From: Bacteroides sp.
Lineage (GTDB): Bacteria; Bacteroidota; Bacteroidia; Bacteroidales; Muribaculaceae
DNA length: 44,543 nucleotides
Assembly: GCA_014802015.1 (NCBI GenBank)
Contig: JAAVDB010000006.1
Span: 1-44,543, forward strand
Direction of reading: 5' to 3'
Position numbers and translations under genes: made by a program
Notes under the pieces: model-generated
Told to the model about the DNA's origin: nothing
The model's input: only the letters and a program-made list of their open reading frames with translations
Databases searched by the model: none
Shown here: in pieces, positions 25,470 through 35,059 of the stretch
Layout: every line of letters starts with the position of its first letter
How positions within the stretch are numbered: position 1 is the stretch's first letter

Positions 25470-28441
25470 ATTTTAAATCCATAATAGTAATTGCTGCGGC
25501 CCTTACTGCCGTCTTACAGCTACAGGCCCGTACTATAAGAATCCTTGCCATCGGCAACAGTTTCTCGCGCGATGCCATCGAGCAGAACCTCCATGAGATC
25601 GCAGCTGCAGATGGCGATACGGCCATTATCGGCAATCTCTTTATCGGCGGGTGTTCGCTTGAACGACATCTCGGCAACGTCCGTGGCGATAAGCATGACT
25701 ATGTGTATCGAAAAATCGGTGCTGACGGCAAAATGAATGAGCGGAAAAATGTCTCTATAGCTGAAGCACTCGATGACGACGCATGGGACTATATTTCGTT
25801 ACAGCAGGCCAGCCCGTTTTCCGGAATGTATGACACGTATTCAGCCTCACTTCCTGAATTACTCTCATACGTAAAGTCAAAGGCTCCGAAAAAATCCCAC
25901 GTAATTCTGCATCAGACATGGGCTTACCAACAGGGTGCACCTCATTCGGGCTTTAAGAATTACAATCGCGACCAGCTGACAATGTACCGCTCGATAGTGG
26001 ATGCAAACAATCTTGCGGCAAAAAAATGGAAAATCAAGACTATAATTCCCGCCGGAACAGCCATCCAGAATGCGCGCACGTCCTTTATCGGTGATAATAT
26101 GAACCGCGATGGCTATCATCTTGATTTAGGTGTCGGACGATTCACTGCCGCATGCGCATGGTATGAGAAACTCTTCGGCAAAAATGTTACTGAAAACTCC
26201 TGGATGCCGGAGGATATGAATCCCGATCTGGCACGAGTGGCACGTGAAGCCGCACATGCCGCCGTAGGTAAACCTTCCGAGATAACAGACCTCAGCAGTC
26301 TCACACCATCCGCTCCGCTCTACAAGGACCCACGGGTACCCGTAGAGATCCGGGTGGAGGATCTGCTTGGCAGGATGACACTCGAAGAAAAGATCCTCCA
26401 GCTAAACCAGTATACCCTCGGACGTAATAATAACGTTAACAATATTGGAGAAGAGGTTAAAGAGATCCCGGCTGAAATAGGCTCTCTGATCTACTTTGAC
26501 ACAGACCCCGCATTGCGTAACGCAATGCAACGGCGTGCCATGGAGGAATCCCGCCTCGGTATTCCTGTCATATTCGGCTACGACGCGATCCACGGATTCA
26601 AGACCATTTATCCTATATCACTCGCTCAGGCATGTTCATGGAATCCCGCGCTGGTACGCAAAGCCTGTGCCGTATCAGCTCAGGAAGCCCGCATGTCAGG
26701 TGTAGACTGGACTTTCTCTCCCATGATTGACATCGCACGCGATCCACGTTGGGGACGTGTCTCCGAAGGTTATGGCGAAGATCCATACACTAACGCAATA
26801 TTCTGTGCGGCTTCGGTAAGAGGCTATCAGGGTAAAAAGCTTTCTGACTCAACATCCGTAGCCGCTTGTCTCAAGCACTATGTCGGATACGGAGCATCCG
26901 AAGCCGGGCGCGACTACGTATATACCGAAGTGTCGCCTCAGACACTCTGGGACACATATCTCCCGCCCTACGAAGCCGGTGTCAAGGCCGGTGCGGCAAC
27001 ACTGATGAGTTCGTTCAATGACATCAGCGGTGTACCCGGGTCTGCCAACTACTACACAATGACAGAGATCCTCAAAAACAGATGGGGACACGACGGCTTT
27101 ATTGTCAGCGACTGGGGTGCCATCGAGCAACTCCATAATCAAGGATTGGCATCTGATAAACGCGAGGCTGCGTGGCGTGCGCTCAATGCCGGATTGGAAA
27201 TGGATATGATGAGTCATGCCTACGATCGCCATCTCGCTGATCTTGTAGCTGAGGGCAAAGTATCACAGCAGACCATCGATGAAGCTGTGCGCCGCGTGCT
27301 ACGTGTTAAATTCCGCCTCGGACTTTTCGAGAATCCATATACTCCTGAAGTCACCGATCGGTTCCTGCGTCCTGAATCACTCACGACCGCCAGCCGGCTT
27401 GCAGCCGAGTCAATGGTTCTGCTTAAGAATGATTCGACTCTTACATTACCGCTCAACGGAGTAAAGAAAATAGCTGTGATCGGCCCGCTTGCCCGCAATA
27501 ACTGGGATCTGCTCGGAGCTTGGTGCGGACATGGCGATCCCGAGACTGTCACCTCGTTATACGATGGAATTGTCGGTGAATTTGGTGACAAGGCTGAGAT
27601 ACGATATGCAGAAGGATGTCATCGTGACGGTAATGACCGATCAGGATTCTCTCAGGCCGCGGATACAGCAGCCTGGGCTGATGTTGTGGTTATATGCCTT
27701 GGTGAGAATATCCGTTGGAGCGGTGAGAACGCATCACGCTCTTCTATCGCACTCCCCAACATACAGGAAGAACTCGTCGCAGAGGTTGCCAAATGCGGTA
27801 AACCGATTGTATTAGTGCTCTGCAACGGCCGTCCGCTCGAACTCAACCGTCTCGAACCGATGGCTAACGCGATTATCGAGGCCTGGCAGCCGGGCGTGAG
27901 AGGCGGTGAGGCCTTGGCAGGAATACTTTCGGGCCGCATCAATCCATCCGGCAAACTTGCTATCACATTTCCCTACTCCACCGGCCAGATTCCTATCTAC
28001 TACAACCGTCGCAAGAGCGGTCGCCATCACCAGGGATTCTATCAGGACATCACAAGCGAACCTCTCTATCCATTCGGTCACGGCCTAAGCTATACAACTT
28101 ATAGTTACGGTGACCTTACCGCATCCATCACTGATTTCCGTAAGGGAGATAAGATAAAGGTGTCTGTTCCCGTCACAAATACAGGTTCAGTCAGTGGAGA
28201 GGAGACCGTTCTGTGGTTCATATCAGATCCATATTGTTCGATAACCCGTCCTGAGAAAGAGCTGAAGTATTTTGAGAAGAAAACTATCGCACCCGGTCAG
28301 ACCGAAACCTATACTTTTACAATTGACCCCATGCGTGATCTCAGCTTCGTTGACTCTGATGGAAATCGTTTCCTCGAACCGGGTGAATACACCGTGAGTG
28401 TAAACGGCAAATCTATTCGCCTGAATCTTGCCGAGTTATGA
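25466..28441 (+). CDS. SGNH-hydrolase-like (DUF4886-type) / GH3 fusion enzyme
   Basis: This 991-aa protein has a signal peptide (to about 21) and two catalytic domains. Residues about 24-240 are SGNH-like, with block I IGNSFS (Ser32), GGCSLERH (61-68), and DGYHLD (215-220) giving the Asp/His pair. From about 288 to the end is a complete GH3: RVEDLLGRMTLEEKI, the nucleophile D549 in GFIVSDWGA, KHYVGYGASEAGRDY, a likely acid/base E754 in SGENASRSS, and a C-terminal fibronectin-like domain. GH3 enzymes are exo-beta-glucosidases or xylosidases. The SGNH part may be a de-esterase. It overlaps both neighbours by ATGA. The fusion suggests one substrate carries both an ester and the beta-linked sugar (inference). 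Confidence 0.88.
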   Translation: MNFKSIIVIAAALTAVLQLQARTIRILAIGNSFSRDAIEQNLHEIAAADGDTAIIGNLFIGGCSLERHLGNVRGDKHDYVYRKIGADGKMNERKNVSIAEALDDDAWDYISLQQASPFSGMYDTYSASLPELLSYVKSKAPKKSHVILHQTWAYQQGAPHSGFKNYNRDQLTMYRSIVDANNLAAKKWKIKTIIPAGTAIQNARTSFIGDNMNRDGYHLDLGVGRFTAACAWYEKLFGKNVTENSWMPEDMNPDLARVAREAAHAAVGKPSEITDLSSLTPSAPLYKDPRVPVEIRVEDLLGRMTLEEKILQLNQYTLGRNNNVNNIGEEVKEIPAEIGSLIYFDTDPALRNAMQRRAMEESRLGIPVIFGYDAIHGFKTIYPISLAQACSWNPALVRKACAVSAQEARMSGVDWTFSPMIDIARDPRWGRVSEGYGEDPYTNAIFCAASVRGYQGKKLSDSTSVAACLKHYVGYGASEAGRDYVYTEVSPQTLWDTYLPPYEAGVKAGAATLMSSFNDISGVPGSANYYTMTEILKNRWGHDGFIVSDWGAIEQLHNQGLASDKREAAWRALNAGLEMDMMSHAYDRHLADLVAEGKVSQQTIDEAVRRVLRVKFRLGLFENPYTPEVTDRFLRPESLTTASRLAAESMVLLKNDSTLTLPLNGVKKIAVIGPLARNNWDLLGAWCGHGDPETVTSLYDGIVGEFGDKAEIRYAEGCHRDGNDRSGFSQAADTAAWADVVVICLGENIRWSGENASRSSIALPNIQEELVAEVAKCGKPIVLVLCNGRPLELNRLEPMANAIIEAWQPGVRGGEALAGILSGRINPSGKLAITFPYSTGQIPIYYNRRKSGRHHQGFYQDITSEPLYPFGHGLSYTTYSYGDLTASITDFRKGDKIKVSVPVTNTGSVSGEETVLWFISDPYCSITRPEKELKYFEKKTIAPGQTETYTFTIDPMRDLSFVDSDGNRFLEPGEYTVSVNGKSIRLNLAEL

Positions 28442-30909
28442 TAAGAAAATTCGTTATACTATTTTTGTTCATGTCCCTTGAAGTTTTATCCCTTCATGCC
28501 GTAACCATCGGCACGAAGGATAAAACGAGGGCAAGAGCGTTGGTCGAGAAAATGACTCTTGACGAGAAACTCTCGTACCTGTCAGGAGAAACTTCATTCT
28601 CACTGCGCCCCATCAAACGGCTGAACATACCGCGTGTTCTACTTGCCGACGGGCCACAGGGCATACGCAATCATTGTGACAACAGCACGCTTTATCCCTG
28701 CGGGATTCTCGCCGCAGCCACATGGAACCGTGCACTTATCAACCGCTACGGTCAAAGTCTCGGCGATGATGCAAGAGCGCGTGGCGTAGGCATCTTGCTC
28801 GGTCCCGGTGTCAATATATACAGATCTCCACTGTGCGGACGCAACTTCGAATACATGGGCGAAGACCCTTATCTGACGTCCGAGATTTCCGGCGAATACA
28901 TCAAGGGCGTACAATCACGAGGAGTAATTGCGACAATCAAGCATTTTGCGGCCAACAATCAAGAGTGGAGCCGACATCATGCAAGCAGTGACGTTGACGA
29001 ACGTACACTTCAGGAAATATATTTCCCGGCCTTCCGTAATGCAGTAAAACGAGCAGGTACCGGCGCTGTAATGAGCAGCTATAATCTGCTTAACGGAGTC
29101 CATACTACCGAGAATCAGTGGCTGAACACTCAGATACTGCGCGATGAGTGGGGATTTGACGGTATCCTTATGAGCGACTGGACTTCGGTATACTCTACAG
29201 TTGGTGCTGTCAACTCAGGCCTTGACCTGGAAATGCCCAAGGCCGTACATTATACAGATTCACTATTGCGCGACGCTTTGGCATCAGGTCGTATCACTGT
29301 TGATATGATCGATGATAAAGTGGCACACATATTGCAGACTCTAAGTGCATTTGGACTGTTAGACAGTAACGTTGCAGACAAGTCAATACCTCTTGATTGC
29401 AGTTCATCACGTGCTACGGCTCTGGAGACCGCCCGTGAAGGTATCGTAATGCTTAAAAATGACGGTGGTATACTCCCGTTAAAAGGCAAGACCGTAGTCC
29501 TTGGAGCAAACTCTGATACCATCGTATCCGGCGGTGGCAGCGGCGCTGTCCATGCATACTCGATCAGCCCCGTCACCAAGGCTCTGAAATCAATGTCTCG
29601 AAAGGTCACAACTCTCTCCGAAAACGATATTTATACCGAAGTGCTGGACAGATTCTATTCGGATTCAACATTAACCTCAAGAGGATTGACAGGCAGATAC
29701 TTCAAGAACGTTAATTTCAACGGTATACCCGATGTTGTACGAACGGATAAGACCGTTCGCTTCGATTACGGATACTCAGGTCCCGCGGAGGGGTTCCCCG
29801 ACGATAATTTCTCGATCAGATGGGACGGCATATATATCCCTGACAAAGACGAAAATCTCAGGATTAGCGTCGGTGGTGATGACGGATACAGACTCTATGT
29901 GAATGACTCCATAGTCACCGGCCACTGGGGAAACCATTCTTTCAGCGAGCGTGTTGTGTCATATCCTGTAAAATCAGGTGTGACATATCGGTTCCGTTTT
30001 GACTATTTCGACAGTAGCGGTGGAGCACAGGTTCATTTGTCCGTAAAAAGCCTTGAACGGGAAAAACTCGAAGGTGCCGTTGCTGCGGCTGATAATGTCG
30101 TGTTATGCACCGGGTTTAACGGAGACAATGAGGGCGAAGGATTTGACCGTGAGTTCGGTCTCCCGGAATATGAAGAAGCGTTCATACAGGATCTCGCCAC
30201 TATCAATCCTAATCTGATTGTCGTATTGAACAGTGGTGGAGCCGTAGATCTGAGACGATGGATTGACCACACACGTGCCATCCTGTTGGCATGGTATCCC
30301 GGTCAGGAAGGCGGGACTGCGATAGCTGAGATTCTCACCGGTAAGATTTCCCCCTCAGGGAAATTGCCCATTTCCTACGACCGTTCGCTTGAGGAGAGTC
30401 CGACATGGGGAAATTATTTTGACAACCGTCGCAAAGTACGCTCGACCGACACCAAGGAGTGCCGTCATGTAGAGTATCGCGAAGGCATCTTCACCGGCTA
30501 TCGCGGATATGACCGAAACGGGACTACCCCACTCTACCCATTCGGCTTCGGTATGAGCTATTCTTCCTTTGATTTTTCAGACCTTAAACTGACTAAACTT
30601 GACGGTAACCGTGTCGAGGTCTCTTTCACGATAAAGAATACAGGCAAACGCGATGCGGCCGAAGTGGCACAAGTATATGTTAGCGACTGTGATTGCCGGG
30701 TGCCGAGACCTGTCAAGGAGCTGAAAGGATTTGAAAAGATATATCTTAAAGCAGGAGAGAGTCAGAATGTCAAAATCATACTTGATGACGAGGCATTCGC
30801 TTTTTATGATATGACGACCCACAAATTTGAAGTCGAGCCGGGTGATTTTTTAATTACTGTAGGCAATTCATCACAAAATCTTCCGTTAACAGAAAAGATA
30901 ACATTATAA
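28438..30909 (+). CDS. GH3 beta-glycosidase with inserted PA14 domain
   Basis: The 823-aa protein has a signal peptide (to about 21), then GH3 domain 1 (RARALVEKMTLDEKLSYLSG; LLADGPQGIR; KHFAANNQEWSRH; nucleophile D247 in GILMSDWTSV). A PA14 sandwich (about 417-540, LTGRYFKNVNFNGIPDVV ... FDYFDSSGGAQVHL) is inserted in GH3 domain 2, and a C-terminal fibronectin-like domain follows. A likely acid/base is E567 in GEGFDR. This is the beta-glucosidase layout in which PA14 shapes the substrate pocket and favours short or aglycone-linked sugars. Together with the GH3 fusion upstream it gives the operon two different GH3 activities. Confidence 0.9.
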   Translation: MIRKFVILFLFMSLEVLSLHAVTIGTKDKTRARALVEKMTLDEKLSYLSGETSFSLRPIKRLNIPRVLLADGPQGIRNHCDNSTLYPCGILAAATWNRALINRYGQSLGDDARARGVGILLGPGVNIYRSPLCGRNFEYMGEDPYLTSEISGEYIKGVQSRGVIATIKHFAANNQEWSRHHASSDVDERTLQEIYFPAFRNAVKRAGTGAVMSSYNLLNGVHTTENQWLNTQILRDEWGFDGILMSDWTSVYSTVGAVNSGLDLEMPKAVHYTDSLLRDALASGRITVDMIDDKVAHILQTLSAFGLLDSNVADKSIPLDCSSSRATALETAREGIVMLKNDGGILPLKGKTVVLGANSDTIVSGGGSGAVHAYSISPVTKALKSMSRKVTTLSENDIYTEVLDRFYSDSTLTSRGLTGRYFKNVNFNGIPDVVRTDKTVRFDYGYSGPAEGFPDDNFSIRWDGIYIPDKDENLRISVGGDDGYRLYVNDSIVTGHWGNHSFSERVVSYPVKSGVTYRFRFDYFDSSGGAQVHLSVKSLEREKLEGAVAAADNVVLCTGFNGDNEGEGFDREFGLPEYEEAFIQDLATINPNLIVVLNSGGAVDLRRWIDHTRAILLAWYPGQEGGTAIAEILTGKISPSGKLPISYDRSLEESPTWGNYFDNRRKVRSTDTKECRHVEYREGIFTGYRGYDRNGTTPLYPFGFGMSYSSFDFSDLKLTKLDGNRVEVSFTIKNTGKRDAAEVAQVYVSDCDCRVPRPVKELKGFEKIYLKAGESQNVKIILDDEAFAFYDMTTHKFEVEPGDFLITVGNSSQNLPLTEKITL

Positions 30910-30943
30910 AAACCACGTCTATACCTTGAACCAAACAGACTGT

Positions 30944-33406
30944 ATGAAAATCTGTCTTTCCATTCTATCAATTCTAATGTTAGCACCCTGTGTGACTGCT
31001 CAACGCAGTGAGTCTCTTTTAAAACAAGGGTGGCGTTTCAGTCAGGAAGATACTCCACGGGCATCACTCAAGACCTTTGACGATTCTCACTGGCAGTCAG
31101 TAACTGTGCCGCATGACTGGGCTATCTACGGGCCGTTTGACCGTAAACATGACCTACAGACTGTGGCTGTCACTCAGGACGGAGAGACAACAGCGTCACT
31201 GAAGACAGGCCGGTCAGGAGGTCTGCCCTATATGGGCTGCGGATGGTATCGCACGACGTTTCCTGCCACACCCGGACGCATGGTGTCGCTCGTCTTCGAC
31301 GGCGCGATGAGCGAAGCCACTGTTTGGGTCAACGGTCACGAAGTGGGACAATGGCCGTTCGGATATAATTCTTTTCACTTCGATGTCACCCCCTATCTTA
31401 ATCGCGACGGGTCGGACAATCTGCTGGCTGTGCGCCTGGAGAACAAACCATTCTCATCACGATGGTATCCCGGTGCCGGTCTTTACAGAAATGTCAGGGT
31501 TGTGGAGACCGATTCGATACATGTCCCGGTGTGGGGCACCCATGTGACGACTCCGCACGTCGAAGAAGATTTCGCTACAGTAAGATTGCTCACTACAATC
31601 GAAAACTCCGGCAAGAAGAAACTGATTGTCACCACTGATATTCTGTCGCCTGACGGTAAGGTCGTAGCAACACGCACCACCAATGGACGTATCAATCACG
31701 GACTGCCGGTCGAACAGAACTTCGAGATAACATCGCCTGAATTATGGTCACCTGAATCACCTAATCTTTACACCGCGCAGACCACCGTTTCAGACGACAA
31801 AAACCGGATTCTTGACAAATATAGTACACGATTCGGCATACGCTCGGTCGAAGTCTTGCCTGAACGCGGATTTTTCCTCAACGGTAAACCGAGAAAATTT
31901 CAGGGCGTGTGCAATCACCACGACCTTGGCCCTCTCGGTGCCGCGATCAATACGTCCGCGCTCCGTCACCAGTTGAAGTTGCTCAAGGATATGGGATGCG
32001 ATGCCATACGCACATCGCATAATATGCCCGCTCCCGAACTCGTCAGCCTATGTGACGAGATGGGATTTATGATGATGGTGGAACCCTTTGACGAATGGGA
32101 TATTGCCAAGTGTGAGAACGGATACCACAGATATTTTGACGAATGGGCAGAGCGCGACATGGTCAATATGCTCCGTCAGTATCGCAACCATCCGTCTGTC
32201 GTCATCTGGTCGATCGGTAATGAGGTGCCCACACAGTGCGACAAGAACGGTTACAAAGTAGCCAAATTCCTACAGGACATCTGCCATCGTGAAGATCCTA
32301 CCCGCCCGGTCACCTGTGGCATGGATCGTGTGTCATGTGTGCTTGACAATGGATTTGCCGCCCTGATTGACATTCCTGGTCTCAATTACCGCACCCACCG
32401 TTACTTGGAGTCATACGAAAAACTTCCTCAGAAAATAATTCTTGGTTCAGAGACAGCTTCGACAGTCAGCTCACGCGGAGTCTACAAGTTTCCCGTACAG
32501 GTCGGCACCGCCATGTATCCCGACCATCAGTCCACAGGTTACGACACGGAACATTGCTCATGGTCAAATATCCCCGATGTCGACTTCGCTCTTGCCGAGG
32601 ACTACCCTTGGACTATGGGACAATTCGTATGGACCGGATTTGACTATCTGGGCGAACCGTCACCTTACAATACCGATGCCTGGCCGAGTCACAGTTCGCT
32701 CTTCGGCATCATCGACCTTGCGTCGATACCCAAAGACCGATACTATCTCTATCGCAGTCTCTGGAACACGACCGATACTACCCTCCACGTTGTTCCCCAC
32801 TGGACCTGGCCGGGACGCGAAGGTCAGACCACGCCGGTGATGGTCTACACCTCATTTCCCGAGGCCGAACTATGGATCAATGGCGTAAGTCAGGGGCGTC
32901 AGCGCAAGATGACGGCCGAAGAAGCCTCGGCATCATTCGACTCACTTGCACTGTTGCGCCGTTACAGACTGATGTGGATGGATGCCGTATACCAGCCCGG
33001 CGAAATACGGGTAGTAGCATACGACAGCAACGGCAAGCCTGCCGCAGAAAGAACTGTACGCACAGCCGGTAAGCCATACGCTCTCAAGCTCGAACCGTCA
33101 GTCAATTCGCTGTCAGCTGACGGTGAGGATCTTGCCTACGTTACAGTATCAGTCGTAGACCGCAATGGTAATCTGTGTCCTGATGATGACCGTCTGGTTA
33201 AGTTCAGTGTCGATGGCCAAGGCTCGTATCGGGCCGGAGCCAACGGTGACGCCACCTCGCTTGATCTGTTCCATCTCCCGCAGATGCATCTCTTCAAAGG
33301 TCGTCTCACTGCCATTGTTCAGAGTTCAGATACCCCCGGAACAGTCACACTCACAGCCAAAGCCCCGGGACTGAAATCTTCGACAGTTACACTCCCTGTA
33401 AGATAA
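30944..33406 (+). CDS. GH2 beta-galactosidase-type enzyme with DUF4982 and C-terminal Ig-like domain
   Basis: From the ATG at 30944 the protein has 820 residues with a signal peptide (MKICLSILSILMLAPCVTAQ). The TTG six codons upstream is rejected because it precedes the signal. Domains: sugar-binding sandwich (about 25-190, VPHDWAIYGPF, GCGWYRTTF, VWVNGHEVGQWPFGYNSFHFDVT), Ig-like (195-300), and barrel from about 305 with acid/base E427 in IWSIGNEVP and nucleophile E503 in ILGSETAS. A DUF4982-type sandwich lies near 640-700 and an invasin/Big-type Ig domain near 715-815 (LEPSVNSLSADGEDLAYVTV). This is the layout of Bacteroidetes exo-beta-galactosidases. It is the last gene of the operon and is followed by the 19-bp hairpin. 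Confidence 0.9.
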   Translation: MKICLSILSILMLAPCVTAQRSESLLKQGWRFSQEDTPRASLKTFDDSHWQSVTVPHDWAIYGPFDRKHDLQTVAVTQDGETTASLKTGRSGGLPYMGCGWYRTTFPATPGRMVSLVFDGAMSEATVWVNGHEVGQWPFGYNSFHFDVTPYLNRDGSDNLLAVRLENKPFSSRWYPGAGLYRNVRVVETDSIHVPVWGTHVTTPHVEEDFATVRLLTTIENSGKKKLIVTTDILSPDGKVVATRTTNGRINHGLPVEQNFEITSPELWSPESPNLYTAQTTVSDDKNRILDKYSTRFGIRSVEVLPERGFFLNGKPRKFQGVCNHHDLGPLGAAINTSALRHQLKLLKDMGCDAIRTSHNMPAPELVSLCDEMGFMMMVEPFDEWDIAKCENGYHRYFDEWAERDMVNMLRQYRNHPSVVIWSIGNEVPTQCDKNGYKVAKFLQDICHREDPTRPVTCGMDRVSCVLDNGFAALIDIPGLNYRTHRYLESYEKLPQKIILGSETASTVSSRGVYKFPVQVGTAMYPDHQSTGYDTEHCSWSNIPDVDFALAEDYPWTMGQFVWTGFDYLGEPSPYNTDAWPSHSSLFGIIDLASIPKDRYYLYRSLWNTTDTTLHVVPHWTWPGREGQTTPVMVYTSFPEAELWINGVSQGRQRKMTAEEASASFDSLALLRRYRLMWMDAVYQPGEIRVVAYDSNGKPAAERTVRTAGKPYALKLEPSVNSLSADGEDLAYVTVSVVDRNGNLCPDDDRLVKFSVDGQGSYRAGANGDATSLDLFHLPQMHLFKGRLTAIVQSSDTPGTVTLTAKAPGLKSSTVTLPVR

Positions 33407-33420
33407 ACGACATACAACAA

Positions 33421-33480
33421 AATTCAGAAATCACATTGAGAGCGCAACAAAAGCGTATGATTCAATGTGATTTCTGAATT
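33421..33480. terminator. Bidirectional terminator between convergent loci
   Basis: AATTCAGAAATCACATTGA (33421-33439) and its exact reverse complement (33462-33480) make a 19-bp stem with a 22-nt loop. It lies 15 nt after the GH2 stop on the plus strand and 27 nt after the GH32 stop on the minus strand. The A/T-rich ends would give U-rich exits both ways. It is unusually long for a terminator. Confidence 0.75.
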
Positions 33481-33506
33481 CTTATATCCTATCAAACCCT
33501 TGTAGG

Positions 33507-35000
33507 CTATTTAGAGTGGATTGATGTCAGGGGATAGGCTGTTAGGTTTAGACTGGCGCCGGGATTTAGGGCGAAGACGCTTACACCCGTGCCGGAGTCT
33601 GAAGGGAACGTGAGGGCGGTCATCACGGTCTCTCCGTCATTGACAAAGACCTCAACTACGGAACGGTCAACAAAGATACGAAGATTCAGCAATCCGTCGG
33701 CCGGCTCAACCTTTGAAAATGCTATGCGGCTGAACTTCGGTATATCTGCCGACGAACTATGTGTACGGTCAAGGAGGAGCGTGGATGATGCTGAGTCGTA
33801 TGTGAGGCGCACTTTCCTGTCGCCATCGCTACAAAGGTCAAATCCAACCATGTTGGGTATACGTGCATCAATCTTGGCAATCAGTTCATAGGTATTATCC
33901 ATAGCAGCAATCTGCCTGAGTGGGGTGACGCCCGGTTTTAGAGTTGAAACCATTGACCAAGGTTTACCGCGCAGACCGCTGAGAGCGGTAAGTGGACGTT
34001 GGCAGACTCGGAAACCGTCGGGAGTCGATTTCATATAGAGTTCACGCGGTATCGACCACACTCCCTTGCCGTAGGTTGTCGGGACGTGCTGTGCATAATC
34101 CCACGTCGATACCCAGCCGAGGGTGTAGACCGACGGTAGAGTGCCGTCATAGTCCTGAAAAACACGCGAAGCATAGTAATCAAGCCCTGCATCGACGTAA
34201 AGAGGCTCACTGTAAGGATGGTCAGGAATAAAACGTGTCCCGTCGAACTCACCGACGAAATACTGCTCACGCGCCCAATTGACCGACACAAGAAGCACCC
34301 ATTTACTCCGTCCCGGCTCACCCTCGACAGGAAGACGGAACATATCAGGACACTCCCACGACTTCTCATTGTCGCCCATCGGTCCGAAATCGCTCAGCCA
34401 TTCCCAGTGTTTCAGATCAGAGGAAGCATAGAATGCCACCTTTTTTTCAAGCGCACGGGCGACAAGCATTATCCACCGCGATGTCCCCTCATCCCAGATG
34501 ACTGTCGGGTCGCGGAACTCCGTGCTCCATATATCAAGCACAGGATTCCGGTTATAATAATTGTATGTCACACCTTCGTCACGGCTGAAAGCTATCGACT
34601 GCGACTGCTTTTTACTCTGCTCGTCAAACGAGGTAAAAGCGGCGATGAAAGCGTCCTCGCCGTAGCCCGCAGTATTGTTGCGATCCACGACAACACTCCC
34701 CGTGAACGGTGCTATACCATCCGGCAGACCGAGGATGGCATTATTGTTGATTTCCGTCCAGTGGACGAGATCGGAAGACTCGGCACATCCCCAACTGTAA
34801 GCACGGAATTTTCCGTCGGCATACACCAGACCGCACGGATCGCCTATCCAACGGTGAGCCGGAGTGAAATGGTATTGCGGACGCCAACGCTCTCCGTAGA
34901 GAGGAGCATCATCATCTGTCTCAAAGGCAGTTGCGGGCAAACCGACGGAGAGGATGAAAAGCAGAGCAAGCATCAGGCTGTTGATTCTATCTGTAATCAT
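33507..35000 (-). CDS. GH32 glycoside hydrolase (fructan hydrolase type) with altered WMNDPNG motif
   Basis: From the ATG at 35000 the protein has 497 residues with a signal peptide (about 1-26). The longer frame to 35069 runs through the hairpin at 35023-35059 and is rejected. The five-blade GH32 propeller is recognisable: nucleophile D54 in WIGDPCG (51-57), STEFRDPTV (159-167) with the stabilising Asp, and acid/base E216 in WECPDMF. A C-terminal beta-sandwich follows (IFVDRSVVEVFVNDGE). Canonical GH32 reads WMNDPNG. Here both Asn are replaced by G and C, which may shift donor-site contacts. It should cleave beta-fructoside bonds (levan, inulin or sucrose-type). It is the last gene after susC-susD. 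Confidence 0.88.
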   Translation of the reverse strand: MITDRINSLMLALLFILSVGLPATAFETDDDAPLYGERWRPQYHFTPAHRWIGDPCGLVYADGKFRAYSWGCAESSDLVHWTEINNNAILGLPDGIAPFTGSVVVDRNNTAGYGEDAFIAAFTSFDEQSKKQSQSIAFSRDEGVTYNYYNRNPVLDIWSTEFRDPTVIWDEGTSRWIMLVARALEKKVAFYASSDLKHWEWLSDFGPMGDNEKSWECPDMFRLPVEGEPGRSKWVLLVSVNWAREQYFVGEFDGTRFIPDHPYSEPLYVDAGLDYYASRVFQDYDGTLPSVYTLGWVSTWDYAQHVPTTYGKGVWSIPRELYMKSTPDGFRVCQRPLTALSGLRGKPWSMVSTLKPGVTPLRQIAAMDNTYELIAKIDARIPNMVGFDLCSDGDRKVRLTYDSASSTLLLDRTHSSSADIPKFSRIAFSKVEPADGLLNLRIFVDRSVVEVFVNDGETVMTALTFPSDSGTGVSVFALNPGASLNLTAYPLTSIHSK

Positions 35001-35022
35001 ATTGAAAAATTTTTCATTAAGA

Positions 35023-35059
35023 AAGAGGAGAAGCGATTTCGACAATCGGTTCTCCTCTT
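35023..35059 (-). repeat. Strong hairpin in the leader of the GH32 gene
   Basis: AAGAGGAGAA (35023-35032) and TTCTCCTCTT (35050-35059) are perfect complements. CGATT (35034-35038) and AATCG (35044-35048) extend the stem inward past a single mismatch, leaving a loop of 5 nt. In the minus-strand transcript it lies between the susD stop and the GH32 ATG, 23 nt before that ATG. There is only a weak U-run after it. It may limit read-through, or protect or process the mRNA between susD and GH32. The rest of 35001-35145 is A/T-rich with no other element seen. Confidence 0.6.
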
